Positions 1 through 8,808 are shown, numbered from the stretch's first letter. The stretch is DNA of 64,000 nucleotides from Desulfofustis glycolicus DSM 9705 (GCF_900130015.1 NZ_FQXS01000008.1:113432-177431); one strand, 5' to 3'. Program-made: numbers and translations. Notes: generated from the sequence alone by a model not told the origin.

Positions 1-112
1 TCAGGTGCAACTCCGCCGGCAACGGCATGACCTGAATCGGCAGCTGTTCGGTCAGCCCCTTGGACTCCGGCGGATGCACACCGCCTTTTGGAAATGTCAG
101 AGTGGATACCAT
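1..112 (-). CDS. rnfC: RnfC, Rnf ion-translocating ferredoxin:NAD+ oxidoreductase subunit C (N-terminus only)
   Basis: The first 37 codons of a minus-strand gene that leaves the window on the left. The peptide carries FPKGGVHPPESK followed by a proline/leucine-rich stretch (MPLPAEL), which is the characteristic N-terminus of RnfC, the membrane-associated Fe-S/flavin subunit that takes electrons to or from NAD(H) in the Rnf complex. I chose the ATG at 112 because GCAGG lies just upstream and the conserved motif starts seven residues later. Identification rests on this short segment alone. An Rnf complex fits an anaerobe that couples ferredoxin oxidation to an ion gradient. A minus-strand flavoprotein gene ends 136 bases upstream, and whether they are co-transcribed cannot be seen. 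Confidence 0.8.
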   Translation of the reverse strand, partial: MVSTLTFPKGGVHPPESKGLTEQLPIQVMPLPAELHL

Positions 113-248
113 GATACCTGCACTTTGGGCTGTAAGGGTTATCTATCTGGGTGTGCCTGAACAGCACCATTTCAGGCCGACTATCATCGGGGCAACGATC
201 CCGTTCGCTGCCGTCCTGTCGATTAACGACTTTTTGTCACCAGCATCT

Positions 249-1232
249 TCAGACGATTCCGGCATAATGTTTCATGAACTGGATTCGTTCAAAAGCCGAC
301 TGATCGGAACCGAAGCTATAGGAAAGCCGTCCGCGAAATTGCTCAATGCCGGTGAAGGAATGGTTTTGCATCCAGGTCTCAAGATCGCTGATGATCTTGG
401 TCGCCTGGCCGGCACCATTCCGGTACAAGGCCGACACCGTCTGAACGGTGCGAGCACCAGCCAGAATCAGCTTGACGGCAGCGGCACCATCATGAACCCC
501 GGTCGATGCGGCAAAATCCGCCTCGACCATACCCGACAGCAACGCTACCCAACGCAGAGGCGTACTTATCTCGGCCGGTTCGCTCAGCACCCCCGCCGAC
601 GTTAAAGACAGTGAATCGATATCGATATCGGGCCGATAGTAGCGATTGAACAGTACGAAACCGCCAACCTTTCCGGTCCAGAAAAGCCGCGACACGAGAC
701 TGGCCAGAGACGAAGAATAACTGCTCATCTTCAGCGTGATCGGAATGGCCAGGCCGTCGGTGACCTTGTTGACGACGTCGAAGTAAATCTGCTCGTAATC
801 ACTGCATGATTTCCGCGGATCACTGGGCAGCAGGGAGATGTTTATCTCCAGAGCATCGGCACCCGCCTTGGCGATCCTCTTGGCAAAACTGGTCCACTCG
901 GCAGCCGTGACGCAGTTCAGGCTGGCAATCACTGGGATGTCCAAATCCTTCTTGGCATCACTTATCAAATCGAGATAATCGGATACGGCGGAGTCGCGGG
1001 TATACTCCTTGATGTAGTCGTAGGCCTCGGGATAATCGGTCTGATAGACTTCGAGGTTGCTTTTCAGGTCCGCCTCGATCTGTTCCTCGAAGAGCGATTT
1101 AAGCACCACGGCACCGACACCGGCATCGGCCAGTTCCCTGATCTTGACCAGCGAACCCGTCAATCCGCAGCTGCCTGCGACAACGGGATTTTTCAGCTTC
1201 AATCCGAGATAGTTCGTCGTCAGATCTGTCAT
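249..1232 (-). CDS. Dihydroorotate dehydrogenase-like FMN protein
   Basis: A 327-residue TIM-barrel flavoprotein of the dihydroorotate dehydrogenase family. The N-terminus (NYLGLKLKNPVVAGSCGLTGS, shown here in part) is the usual phosphate/FMN entry of this family. ASLNC near residue 104, LEINIS near 130 and LKMSSYSS near 168 fall where FMN and substrate residues lie in PyrD. The substrate loop differs from true PyrD: instead of the N-x-S-x-P-N type motif it reads INISLLPSDPRK. It is therefore best called a DHODH-like paralogue and not pyrD. The reaction is unknown, with oxidation or reduction of a pyrimidine-like ring as the family expectation. It lies upstream of rnfC on the same strand, so a redox link is possible but unproven. 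Confidence 0.75.
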   Translation of the reverse strand: MTDLTTNYLGLKLKNPVVAGSCGLTGSLVKIRELADAGVGAVVLKSLFEEQIEADLKSNLEVYQTDYPEAYDYIKEYTRDSAVSDYLDLISDAKKDLDIPVIASLNCVTAAEWTSFAKRIAKAGADALEINISLLPSDPRKSCSDYEQIYFDVVNKVTDGLAIPITLKMSSYSSSLASLVSRLFWTGKVGGFVLFNRYYRPDIDIDSLSLTSAGVLSEPAEISTPLRWVALLSGMVEADFAASTGVHDGAAAVKLILAGARTVQTVSALYRNGAGQATKIISDLETWMQNHSFTGIEQFRGRLSYSFGSDQSAFERIQFMKHYAGIV

Positions 1233-1705
1233 CTTCGTCCGTCCATTTGATTTACTGGCCGCCGAAAAGCGGTTGCCCCATCAGGTCAAGCCGTTTCGGT
1301 GAAGCAGTGCGCTGCACGAGGAATGAGCACCGGTGCAGATTTGGTCCCGCTGTCAATACGGCTAAACACGATAGGGCAGGACCGCCTGTCCCGCACACCC
1401 TGCACAACGTCGTACACCCCGTTTTCTATCGATATTCAATCCGAACTTCTACTTTTGACCGGGTAACAAATCGTGGGTCAAAAAGCAAGCGTCTTTTCCT
1501 GATTTCCACTTCTTAACTGTTCAGCATAGTAAGGAATCAGCAATTCTTTTCTGGTCTTACCAGGCCGTCTCGGTTTCGTTTCATTTTTTTTACACAGGCC
1601 ATCAAATCTGCTGATAACAAAGCGTGGCCGATCCCGGTTTCCCCTTGCACTCCGGCAGAACATTGTTAATATCCGCTCTTGTGAAAACTATCTTAACAGC
1701 CCTCC
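1233..1705. other. Gene-free divergent intergenic region
   Basis: 473 bases between the divergent DHODH-like and EamA genes. It must hold both promoters. I looked for a cobalamin or other known riboswitch because of short CCCGC-type strings and found no convincing match. Only short shadow reading frames are present. Confidence 0.4.
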
Positions 1706-2614
1706 ATGCCCGGCAAAGATAACCGCCGAAACCCAGTAACGATGATCCTCGCCGGGGCTGTATGTATCAGCTTCTCAGGTATTTGGGTCAACCTGTCCGG
1801 CACCGCGCCAACGTTATCTGCTTTTTATCGCGTCTTTTTCGGCAGCCTCTTTCTGGCCATCGCCTGCCTGCTTCGCGATGAATTTGAGCGCCCCTCTCGA
1901 AAAACGTTACTACTCACCGTGTTGTGCGGGCTGTGCTTTGCCGTCAACCTTTCCTGCTGGCATGCCAGTATCTTTTTCATCGGCCCCGGGCTGGCGACCA
2001 TTATCAGTAATTTCCAGGTCTTCGTTATGGCCCTGGTCTCCCTTGTCGTTTTCGGTGAAAAGATCAGACCGATCTTCTTTGTTTCTCTGCCCCTCGCTTT
2101 TCTCGGACTATTTCAAATCATCGGTTTCGACTGGTCGTCTCTGCCGGAAAACTATCGGACCGGCGTCTATCTCGGACTCGCCACTGCTCTTCTCTATTCG
2201 GCGTTTTTGCTCATTTTGAGAAAGATCCAGCAAGTTCAGCGATCACTGTCCTTTTTTTTCAGCCTGCTGCTGGTATCACTGTCGGCCAGCTTTTTTCTTG
2301 GCGCTGCCACGTGGTTGACCGGTAACTCATTCCGGGTTTCCGGCCTGATTCCCATCGGTTCGCTCCTCTGCCTCGGGTTGTTCAGTCAGACCATCGGCTG
2401 GTCTTGTATCGCCAACAGCCTGCCCCGGGTTTCTCCGGCGGTCACCGGACTGGTGCTCCTGTTGCAACCCGCTCTTGCCTTCATCTGGGATGTCTTGTTC
2501 TTCGCCCGCCCCACTTCCGCTGATCAGTGGCTCGGGGTCGGCGTCACCCTGGCTGCCATCTACCTGGGCATGACCGCCGCACGCGCGCCCCGTTACGGGA
2601 AGCGGTCCCGATAA
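1706..2614 (+). CDS. EamA/DMT-family transporter
   Basis: A 302-residue integral membrane protein with about ten hydrophobic segments. It has the two-repeat layout of the drug/metabolite transporter superfamily (EamA). The first repeat starts with MILAGAVCISFSGIWVNLS and contains the conserved YRVFFGSL region. The second repeat contains LLLQPALAFIWDVLFF and ends with VTLAAIYLGM. Family members export amino acids or other small metabolites, and the substrate cannot be told from sequence. The start lies after a strongly AT-rich stretch and no clear Shine-Dalgarno is visible. A downstream in-frame ATG (about 12 codons later) is an alternative. It is followed 112 bases later by a cupin gene on the same strand. 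Confidence 0.85.
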   Translation: MPGKDNRRNPVTMILAGAVCISFSGIWVNLSGTAPTLSAFYRVFFGSLFLAIACLLRDEFERPSRKTLLLTVLCGLCFAVNLSCWHASIFFIGPGLATIISNFQVFVMALVSLVVFGEKIRPIFFVSLPLAFLGLFQIIGFDWSSLPENYRTGVYLGLATALLYSAFLLILRKIQQVQRSLSFFFSLLLVSLSASFFLGAATWLTGNSFRVSGLIPIGSLLCLGLFSQTIGWSCIANSLPRVSPAVTGLVLLLQPALAFIWDVLFFARPTSADQWLGVGVTLAAIYLGMTAARAPRYGKRSR

Positions 2615-2726
2615 AACCGGGACATGGCCCGGCGATGCTGGCAAAATCCGGACAAAAATCGTATAGTGACTCCAGGCGCCAAATCGACGGCACTAACGAG
2701 GCACCTTCACAACAAGGCACAGGACA

Positions 2727-3080
2727 ATGAAAATCATCAACAACTATGAAGAGATCCAGCCGCAGTCTTTCAATGGCGAACACGTCAAAGGAGTTACCGG
2801 CAGAGTGGCTATCGGTGCTGCAGATGGTGCTCCCCATTTCTGCATGCGGATATTCACAATAAAACCGGATGGTTTCACGCCACGTCACGCCCATGACTGG
2901 GAGCACGAAATCCTCTTTCACTCCGGCAGGGGGCAGGTCCTGCAGGGCGGTACCTGGCGGGATGTCTCGGCTGGTTCGATCGCTTTTATTCCGGGCAATG
3001 AAGAACACCAGATCCGCAACAATTCCAACTCCGAGCTGGTATTCGCCTGCTTGATACCCGCCGGGGCCCCCGAGCTCTGA
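2727..3080 (+). CDS. Small single-domain cupin protein
   Basis: 117 residues forming one cupin barrel. Motif 1 is visible as PRHAHDWEHEILFHSGRGQV (residues about 51-70), with His, His and Glu in the metal-binding positions. Motif 2 follows as the IPGNEEHQIRNNS stretch (about 90-102). Such small cupins bind a divalent metal and can be isomerases, dioxygenases or sugar/ligand sensors, so no reaction is assigned. An AGGACA sequence directly before the ATG acts as a weak ribosome-binding site. The gene converges on a chalcone-isomerase-like gene, and a 145-bp palindromic repeat sits between the two stop codons. Confidence 0.85.
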   Translation: MKIINNYEEIQPQSFNGEHVKGVTGRVAIGAADGAPHFCMRIFTIKPDGFTPRHAHDWEHEILFHSGRGQVLQGGTWRDVSAGSIAFIPGNEEHQIRNNSNSELVFACLIPAGAPEL

Positions 3081-3151
3081 TCGATCGGCAACGGTGCCGC
3101 GCTGGTGATGCCGGCGGGAAGCGGCACCACCAGGCAAAACACCGACTACCG

Positions 3152-3296
3152 GGGAGCTTGAAAAATCCGGTATTTCGTTCAAGATCGAGGCACGCAAGAA
3201 AATTTTACCACAGGCATATAAAATCGATATTCCGAGGATAAAATTTGATTGTGTAACGACGAGATTGGGCGAAATGACAATTTTTCAAGCTTCCCT
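3152..3296. repeat. 145-bp imperfect palindromic repeat, copy A
   Basis: Full-length copy of an interspersed element. It opens with GGGAGCTTGAAAAAT and closes with the inverted form (TTTTTCAAGCTTCCC). The arms pair almost end to end through blocks such as ATTTCG/CGAAAT and AAATTTTA/TAAAATTT. Two other full copies lie at 34691-34835 and 35845-35987. This copy sits between the convergent 3' ends of the cupin and chalcone-isomerase-like genes. It looks like a MITE or extragenic palindrome, and no transposase gene is inside. Confidence 0.85.
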
Positions 3297-3300
3297 ACCG

Positions 3301-3864
3301 TTATGAACCGAGCAGGGCCGCTCGCAGGTCTTCCGCGACCGGCTCAGGGCCGAGCCAAATGGAAAGGAGCAGGTCGTTAAACGGTTTACCGGCGATGACT
3401 CCTTTCCGCTCTCCCCTGATGTCTACTGCGGTACCAACTCCGGGCAGATAATCAAGTATAATGGTGTCGCCAGCTTTGACAGTGGTAAAGAGCTGGTTGA
3501 AAGCGGCAATCTCGGCAGCAAGCGCATCTAGTTGCTCCGGGGTTCCGTTACCGGTAAAACCGGCATTCCAGGCTTCAACCAGATCCTCACCACTCACCTC
3601 ACTATACAAAAAGTGCATCGCCATGCGCTTGCCACCTTCGTCTGCAAGCACGGCATCAACGCTCGTCGCCTTATGCTCAAGATAGAGCGCAGCGATATAG
3701 ATCTTGAAGAAAAATTTCGTCCTGACCCCGGCTCCGTTCAAGGACAACACTGCTCCGTCATCCCTTTTCACCTCCTCCGACAGATCAACTCCGGCTATCT
3801 CACGCGCCCCGGCGGGAACCACAGTCAGCAAGACAAACAACAGCACCATGATTGCTCTTTGCAT
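3301..3864 (-). CDS. Chalcone isomerase-like secreted protein
   Basis: 187 residues with a cleavable signal peptide (MQRAIMVLLFVLLTVVPAGA). A chalcone-isomerase-like domain follows: LNGAGVRTKFFFKIYIAALYLE is the typical first-strand region, and the YLPGVGTAVDIRGERKG and GKPFNDLLLSIWLG segments are near the end. Bacterial members are periplasmic and of unknown function, probably binding a lipid or small ligand rather than performing flavonoid chemistry. I place the start at 3864 because a strong GGAGGAGGGAG lies directly upstream. A longer reading from 3885 would begin inside that ribosome-binding site. The gene is monocistronic in appearance and its 3' end abuts repeat copy A. Confidence 0.85.
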   Translation of the reverse strand: MQRAIMVLLFVLLTVVPAGAREIAGVDLSEEVKRDDGAVLSLNGAGVRTKFFFKIYIAALYLEHKATSVDAVLADEGGKRMAMHFLYSEVSGEDLVEAWNAGFTGNGTPEQLDALAAEIAAFNQLFTTVKAGDTIILDYLPGVGTAVDIRGERKGVIAGKPFNDLLLSIWLGPEPVAEDLRAALLGS

Positions 3865-4077
3865 ACTCCCTCCTCCCGTTATCAATAATTCGGAAATTCT
3901 CCGGTCGCTGCAACCGACCGGGAACGATACTCGTCTCTTGTTTTAGCCCGTCGCTCGTCACGAAAGAACAAAAAACGGTCAAAGGAGAAAAAAAGTAGAG
4001 AGGGGTGATCACTCTGTGATACCCCCCCGGCGATATACTGGCGACAATATCAAAACAGAGCGCTGGGGAGGATCACC

Positions 4078-4344
4078 ATGAGACCTGGACATGAATTGAC
4101 GGCACAGCCAAATCTGGAAGGGAGCTTGAAAAATTTGCAAGGTTCCCTTGAGAGTGCAATCGCCAACGGGATTAAAGGAATCGGCCTGCCTGCAGGCAGG
4201 CCGATCTGGCTGGTACGCCTGACCAAACGGTTGCCGCGGTACCGCGAATTTCTGCTTTCCGCAGCCGCCTCGGTGGCCGTTGCCGTTCTCTGCCTGGCCG
4301 GCTGCTACCTGTTCCTTAGCCAATTGGCTGCCCATGGCTGGTAG
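4078..4344 (+). CDS. Possible small membrane protein overlapping two palindromes
   Basis: 88 codons preceded by a good GGGGAGGATCACC ribosome-binding site. The C-terminal half is one clear membrane segment (FLLSAAASVAVAVLCLAGCYLF). The N-terminal half is encoded by repeat-like DNA: codons 14-24 come from a minimal palindrome (4118-4149) and codons 35-43 from a 26-bp perfect palindrome (4180-4205). I do not recognise a family. The ribosome-binding site and membrane helix argue for a real gene, while the palindromes argue that the stretch may be structural DNA read by chance. It converges with aspS 32 bases downstream. Confidence 0.4.
   Translation: MRPGHELTAQPNLEGSLKNLQGSLESAIANGIKGIGLPAGRPIWLVRLTKRLPRYREFLLSAAASVAVAVLCLAGCYLFLSQLAAHGW
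4118..4149. repeat. Minimal form of the interspersed palindrome
   Basis: A 32-base inverted repeat with arms AAGGGAGCTTG and CAAGGTTCCCTT. The left arm is identical to the tip of the 145-bp family (GGGAGCTTGAAAAAT) and the right arm matches its closing tip, but the 110-base middle is absent. It is probably a deletion derivative of the element. Confidence 0.6.
4180..4205. repeat. 26-bp perfect palindrome
   Basis: A perfect inverted repeat centred on CTGCAG, with half-site ATCGGCCTGCCTG. No mismatch occurs over 26 bases. It lies 30 bases after the minimal palindrome and inside the possible small membrane ORF. It could be a protein-binding site, a cruciform or a hairpin in RNA. Confidence 0.7.
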
Positions 4345-4376
4345 AACGGCGGTCGCGACAGCACCAGCAAAACGAG

Positions 4377-6161
4377 CTATTCCTGCCAGTCCGGCCTGAT
4401 ATGAAGTTCCGTCAACTGTCGGCGGGCTACTTTGTCTGGGGCATCTGTCAGCGGGCAGGTCGCCTTTTGGGTTTTCGGAAAAGCGATTACGTTCCTGATG
4501 GAGTCGCCGCCGGTAATCAGCATCATCAGCCGATCCAGACCGAAGGCGATGCCGCCGTGCGGCGGAGCACCGAACTCTAGGGCCCGGAGCAAAAACCCGA
4601 ATTTTTCACGGGCTTCATCATCAGAGATGGAGAGCGCCTGCAGAACCTTCATCTGCACATCACGCTGATGAATACGGATCGACCCTCCGCCGATCTCGGT
4701 GCCGTTGAGAACCAGGTCGTAAGCGCGACTGTAGACCGCGCCCGGGTCGGTCGCCAATTTTTCGATATCCTCATCGCGCGGTGCGGTGAAGGGATGATGC
4801 AGAGCCTGGAAGCGTTTTTCCTTGTCATCATAGGCCAACAACGGAAAATCGGTGACCCAGACAAAACGGAAGACGGTCGCGTCGAGCAGATCGAGCCGCC
4901 GGACCAACTCAATTCTCAGTTCGCCGAGCACCTGAAAAACTGTTGCGTTCTTGTCGGCACCGAAAAACAGCAGGTCGTCGACCTGTGCATCAAGAGCCGC
5001 AGCAATACGCTGCCGTTCTTCGGCAGAAAAGAATTTGGCGATCGGTGACTGCCATTCTCCGCCCTCCTTGATTTTGACCCAGGCCAAGCCTTTGGCGCCG
5101 AATTGGAGTGCATAATCGGTCAAATCGTCGAGTTCCTTGCGGGTAAAACGGCCACACCCCTTGGCGTTGAGCGCCCGTACCGTGCCGCCGCCATCGACGG
5201 CACTGCGAAACACTTTGAATTCGCAACCGGCTGCAATCTCGGTCAGATCGACGAGTTCCATCGCGAAGCGGGTATCCGGCCGATCGGTGCCGTAACGGCT
5301 CATCGCCTCGTCGTAACTGATGCGCTTGAACGGCGGCTGAACGTCGCGCCCGATGGTTTCACGGAACAACGCATCGATCATTCCTTCGACAATCTCGATA
5401 ACCTGCTCTTCATCGACAAAGGACAGCTCCATATCAATCTGGGTGAATTCCGGCTGGCGGTCGGCTCGCAGATCCTCGTCGCGGAAACATTTGACGATCT
5501 GATAATAACGGTCCAGCCCGGCGACCATCAGCAATTGTTTGAAGAGCTGCGGTGACTGCGGCAGCGCAAAAAATCGTCCCGGGTTGACCCGACTCGGCAC
5601 CAGATAGTCACGGGCGCCCTCCGGAGTCGATTTGGTCAGCATCGGCGTCTCGATATCGAGAAACCCACGTGCGTTCAGATAGCCACGGATCGACTGCACG
5701 GCCCGATGCCGGGCGATCAGGTTGGCGGTCATCTCCGGCTTTCTCAGGTCGAGATAACGATATTGCAACCGCAGGCCGTCCGATACCTCTTTGTCCTCAT
5801 CCAATGGGAACGGCGGGGTTTCACTGGTGTTGAGGATGAACAGCTGATCGATCAACACTTCGATTTCACCGGTCGCAAGTTTCGGGTTGGCCATGTCGCC
5901 CGGGCGCGGATCAACAACGCCGCTGACAGCGATCACCCACTCGCTGCGCAGCCGGTGCGCCTTTTCGTGGACGGCCGGGTTGATCTCGGGATTGAAGACG
6001 ACCTGGGTGATCCCTTCGCGATCGCGCAGATCGATAAAAATGACACCGCCGTGATCGCGCCGGCGCAACACCCAGCCCATCAAGATCACTTTCTCGCCGA
6101 CGTGACCGATACCCAGCTCATTGCAATGATGCGTCCTGCGCATTGTCCCCAAAGAATCCAT
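4377..6161 (-). CDS. aspS: Aspartyl-tRNA synthetase
   Basis: A class II aminoacyl-tRNA synthetase of 594 residues, the normal length of the bacterial type. In order it shows an OB-fold anticodon domain (residues about 10-110), class II motif 1 and 2 regions (TPEGARDYLVPSR, QSPQLFKQLLM, FRDEDLRADRQPEFTQIDME), a GAD insertion domain (VFRSAVDGGGTVRALNAKG) and motif 3 at the end (GGIAFGLDRLMMLITG). The frame stays open to 6257, but that reading overlaps hisS. The family's usual N-terminus (RRTHHCNEL) favours a start at 6161 or 6143. It is downstream of hisS on the same strand with a gap of about 50 bases, so a hisS-aspS operon is likely. Confidence 0.95.
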   Translation of the reverse strand: MDSLGTMRRTHHCNELGIGHVGEKVILMGWVLRRRDHGGVIFIDLRDREGITQVVFNPEINPAVHEKAHRLRSEWVIAVSGVVDPRPGDMANPKLATGEIEVLIDQLFILNTSETPPFPLDEDKEVSDGLRLQYRYLDLRKPEMTANLIARHRAVQSIRGYLNARGFLDIETPMLTKSTPEGARDYLVPSRVNPGRFFALPQSPQLFKQLLMVAGLDRYYQIVKCFRDEDLRADRQPEFTQIDMELSFVDEEQVIEIVEGMIDALFRETIGRDVQPPFKRISYDEAMSRYGTDRPDTRFAMELVDLTEIAAGCEFKVFRSAVDGGGTVRALNAKGCGRFTRKELDDLTDYALQFGAKGLAWVKIKEGGEWQSPIAKFFSAEERQRIAAALDAQVDDLLFFGADKNATVFQVLGELRIELVRRLDLLDATVFRFVWVTDFPLLAYDDKEKRFQALHHPFTAPRDEDIEKLATDPGAVYSRAYDLVLNGTEIGGGSIRIHQRDVQMKVLQALSISDDEAREKFGFLLRALEFGAPPHGGIAFGLDRLMMLITGGDSIRNVIAFPKTQKATCPLTDAPDKVARRQLTELHIRPDWQE

Positions 6162-6210
6162 AGTCGTCTCTATCCAACCCCGGGACCTGCCCGGACCCGG
6201 TTGTGTTAAA

Positions 6211-7461
6211 TTATCCCCGGTCGATGGCCGAGTGGATTGCGTCGTGATCAAGGGCAACGTCCACTTGATCTCTGCTCATCATGTTACGCATCGGGGCTCT
6301 GCCGCGCGCCAGTTCCTGTTCACCGACAATCAGGACATGGGCCGCACCGGCCTTGTCCGCCTGCTTCATCTGACTCTTGAGGCTCCTGCCGCCATAATCC
6401 ATGTCCGCGCGCAGACCGGCCCGGCGTATCTCGTGCAGCAACCGGAAACATCGTTCGCCAGCAGCATCGCCGAGAGCGGCAAGAAACAGGTCGATGGACG
6501 GTCCCGACGACGACACCGTGTCGTGCTGCTGGAGCAACAGAACCAAGCGTTCGAGTCCGACTGCAAAGCCGATCCCCGGCATCGCCGGGCCGCCGAGCGA
6601 CTCGACCAGCCCGTCATAACGGCCGCCGGCACAAACCGCCGACTGGGCGCCAAGCTCGCCGCTGACAAACTCAAACGTTGTCCTGACATAGTAATCCAGC
6701 CCACGGACCATGAATTTGTTCAGACAATAGTCGATCCCGAGCTGCTCAAGGGCCTTTCGAACTCTGTCTAAATGATCGGCACAGTCCGGACAGAGGTGCT
6801 GTTGAATCGACGGCGCATCGGCAACCTCGGCACGGCAGGTCGGGTTTTTGCAATCAAGCACACGCAACGGATTGGTGATGCTTCGTCGCGAGCAGTCGTC
6901 ACACAGCCGGTCCAGACGCTCGGCGATGAAGTCGAGCAACAACGCCCGATACGCGGGCCGACAGGCGGGACAACCGAGTGAGTTGATCTCCAGACTGGCC
7001 GAAAGACCGAGTTCCTCGAGCAGCATCGCTCCCATGGCCAGGAGTTCGGCGTCGAGACGAGGCGAAGCGGAACCGACCACCTCGACGCTTAGTTGATGAA
7101 ATTGCCGAAGTCTCCCCTTCTGCGGTCGTTCACGACGGAACATCGGCCCGATGGTGAATAGCCGCTGGACCGGCCTGACAGCATGGAGGCTGTGTTCAAC
7201 ATAGGCCCGCATCAACGATGCCGTCGCCTCTGGACGAAGGGTTTCCTGCCGATCGACAAAGGTGTACATCTCTTTCTCGACGATATCGGTACCAGCCCCG
7301 ATCGAACGCGCAAACAGCTCGGTCCTTTCCAGAACAGGAAGTCTGATCTCCTGAAAATGAAACCGCTCCAGGACACTTCTGGCAACCGACTCGATGCGCC
7401 GCCAGAGCACGACTTCGTCCGGGAGAATATCTTTAAAGCCGTTCAAGGCCTTTACCTTCAC
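6211..7461 (-). CDS. hisS: Histidyl-tRNA synthetase
   Basis: 416 residues. It opens with KALNGFKDILPDEV and has motif 2 (LFTIGPMFRRERPQKGRLRQFHQ) and the histidine-specific LDYYVRTTFEFVS and GGRYDGLVE motifs in the middle. Motif 3 is PGIGFAVGLERL near residue 300, followed by a C-terminal anticodon-binding domain. It charges tRNA-His in the cytoplasm. The start codon is GTG at 7461, set by ATGGAGGTGCAGC directly upstream. An internal insertion with several cysteines (CPACRPAY, CDDCSRRS, CKNPTC, CPDCADHL) forms a probable zinc-binding region, as in a subset of bacterial HisRS. aspS follows on the same strand. Confidence 0.95.
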   Translation of the reverse strand: MKVKALNGFKDILPDEVVLWRRIESVARSVLERFHFQEIRLPVLERTELFARSIGAGTDIVEKEMYTFVDRQETLRPEATASLMRAYVEHSLHAVRPVQRLFTIGPMFRRERPQKGRLRQFHQLSVEVVGSASPRLDAELLAMGAMLLEELGLSASLEINSLGCPACRPAYRALLLDFIAERLDRLCDDCSRRSITNPLRVLDCKNPTCRAEVADAPSIQQHLCPDCADHLDRVRKALEQLGIDYCLNKFMVRGLDYYVRTTFEFVSGELGAQSAVCAGGRYDGLVESLGGPAMPGIGFAVGLERLVLLLQQHDTVSSSGPSIDLFLAALGDAAGERCFRLLHEIRRAGLRADMDYGGRSLKSQMKQADKAGAAHVLIVGEQELARGRAPMRNMMSRDQVDVALDHDAIHSAIDRG

Positions 7462-7691
7462 CGCTGCACCTCCATAACGCTCATTACGATGCTGTTTTTC
7501 ATAAAAACTTTAAGAATAACCGGAAATGATGCTAAAAGTCAAGCTGGACCAGCCGCGCCCGCCCGCCCGCCAACCGCCGCAACTATCGTCCCGAAATCCT
7601 GCTCGATTTATCTTCTGGTACGGCTCTCTATCGGCCCGCCAACGGTGACGGCGACGGGCCCTCCTATCGCCTTGTTTACCCGATACTTCGC

Positions 7692-7720
7692 TTGACAAAA
7701 ATCGGGACAAGGGGCATTAT
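7692..7720 (+). promoter_or_regulatory. sigma70-type promoter of the FMN dioxygenase gene
   Basis: TTGACA at 7692-7697, a 17-base spacer, then CATTAT at 7715-7720. The start codon of the downstream gene is at 7770, giving a short leader with an AGGAGG ribosome-binding site. Confidence 0.65.
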
Positions 7721-7769
7721 CGGTGCTCAGTTTCAGCTTTGCGACAGAGAAGGAGGAATTCCGACCAGC

Positions 7770-8765
7770 ATGAAATTACCATCACTTTCCATCGGCCACT
7801 TGACGGCCCGCATTCCGCTCATCCAGGGAGGAATGTCCATCCGGGTCTCCACCTCGTCACTAGCGGTTCCGGTCGCCGAATGCGGTGGTATCGGCGTCAT
7901 CGGGGGGTCGGGAATCCCCGCCGAAGAGTTGCAGGATGACATTCGCACGGCCAAGAAAGCGACAGACGGGATCATCGCCGTCAATGTTATGTACGCGATG
8001 AAAAATTTCTACGACCTGGTTATTGCCTCCATTGAGGCCGGGGTTGACATGATCATTACCGGGGCCGGGTTCTCCCGTGACATTTTCAAGATCGGCCGGG
8101 CACATAATATCCCCATTGCGATGATCGTCTCTTCACCGACGCTGGGAAGACTTGCGGAAAAGCTGGGGGCATCAGCGGTCATCGTCGAGGCCAAAGAAGC
8201 CGGAGGACATCTCGGCACCGACCAGCCGCTGCGCACTATCTTTCCGCCTATTCGCGACGTCGTCAAATCCGTACCGCTCATTGCTGCCGGCGGCATTACC
8301 AACGGATACGAGATGGCGGAAATGATGGATGCCTATGGAGCAGACGGTATCCAGATAGCCTCGCGTTTCGTTCTCAGCGAAGAGTGCGACGTGTCCGACG
8401 AATTCAAGCAGGCCTACCTGCGTGCCGAAAAAGACGACATCGTCTTGACCACGTCACCGGTCGGACTGCCCGGCCGTGCCCTGCGCACGCCCTTTGTCCA
8501 GGCGCTGGCCGATGGAGTAAGTTTTGCCAGCAAATCGTGCAAGCACCTGTGCCTGAAGAAATGCGATCACCACTATTGCATCAATGAACGATTGAACGCG
8601 TCGCGTCAGGGCGATCTGCAGGAAGGATTATTCTTCTCCGGTGAAAATACCTACAAGATGAAAGCGATCCTGCCGGTTGCCGAGATCTTTCGTCAATTCG
8701 TCAGCCAGGCCGAATCCGTCTACCGGGAAAACCGCGGTTTCTCCCCTCCCAGCCAGAGTGCCTGA
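7770..8765 (+). CDS. Nitronate monooxygenase/FabK-type FMN enzyme
   Basis: A 331-residue TIM-barrel flavoprotein of the 2-nitropropane dioxygenase/enoyl-ACP reductase II superfamily. It shows IPLIQGGMSIRVS near the start, VEAKEAGGHLG (phosphate/FMN site) around residue 135, and IAAGGITNG and GADGIQIASRFV around 170-195. A C-terminal extension carries CKHLCLKKCDHHYC, a cysteine cluster common in this clade in anaerobes that may hold a metal or Fe-S cluster. Substrate is uncertain: nitronates or an acyl carrier substrate are both possible. The ATG at 7770 is preceded by AAGGAGG. It has its own promoter upstream and pcnB follows closely, so the two may be co-transcribed. Confidence 0.8.
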   Translation: MKLPSLSIGHLTARIPLIQGGMSIRVSTSSLAVPVAECGGIGVIGGSGIPAEELQDDIRTAKKATDGIIAVNVMYAMKNFYDLVIASIEAGVDMIITGAGFSRDIFKIGRAHNIPIAMIVSSPTLGRLAEKLGASAVIVEAKEAGGHLGTDQPLRTIFPPIRDVVKSVPLIAAGGITNGYEMAEMMDAYGADGIQIASRFVLSEECDVSDEFKQAYLRAEKDDIVLTTSPVGLPGRALRTPFVQALADGVSFASKSCKHLCLKKCDHHYCINERLNASRQGDLQEGLFFSGENTYKMKAILPVAEIFRQFVSQAESVYRENRGFSPPSQSA

Positions 8766-8808
8766 TAGCGGTACCTCATCGCAGGCCCTTGCCACTGATC
8801 ATCCGGTC

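Noticed and set aside
1233..1705. Cobalamin-type riboswitch in the first intergenic gap
   Set aside because: Only a short CCCGCTGTCA-like string matches; the other conserved blocks are absent and the downstream gene is not a usual target.
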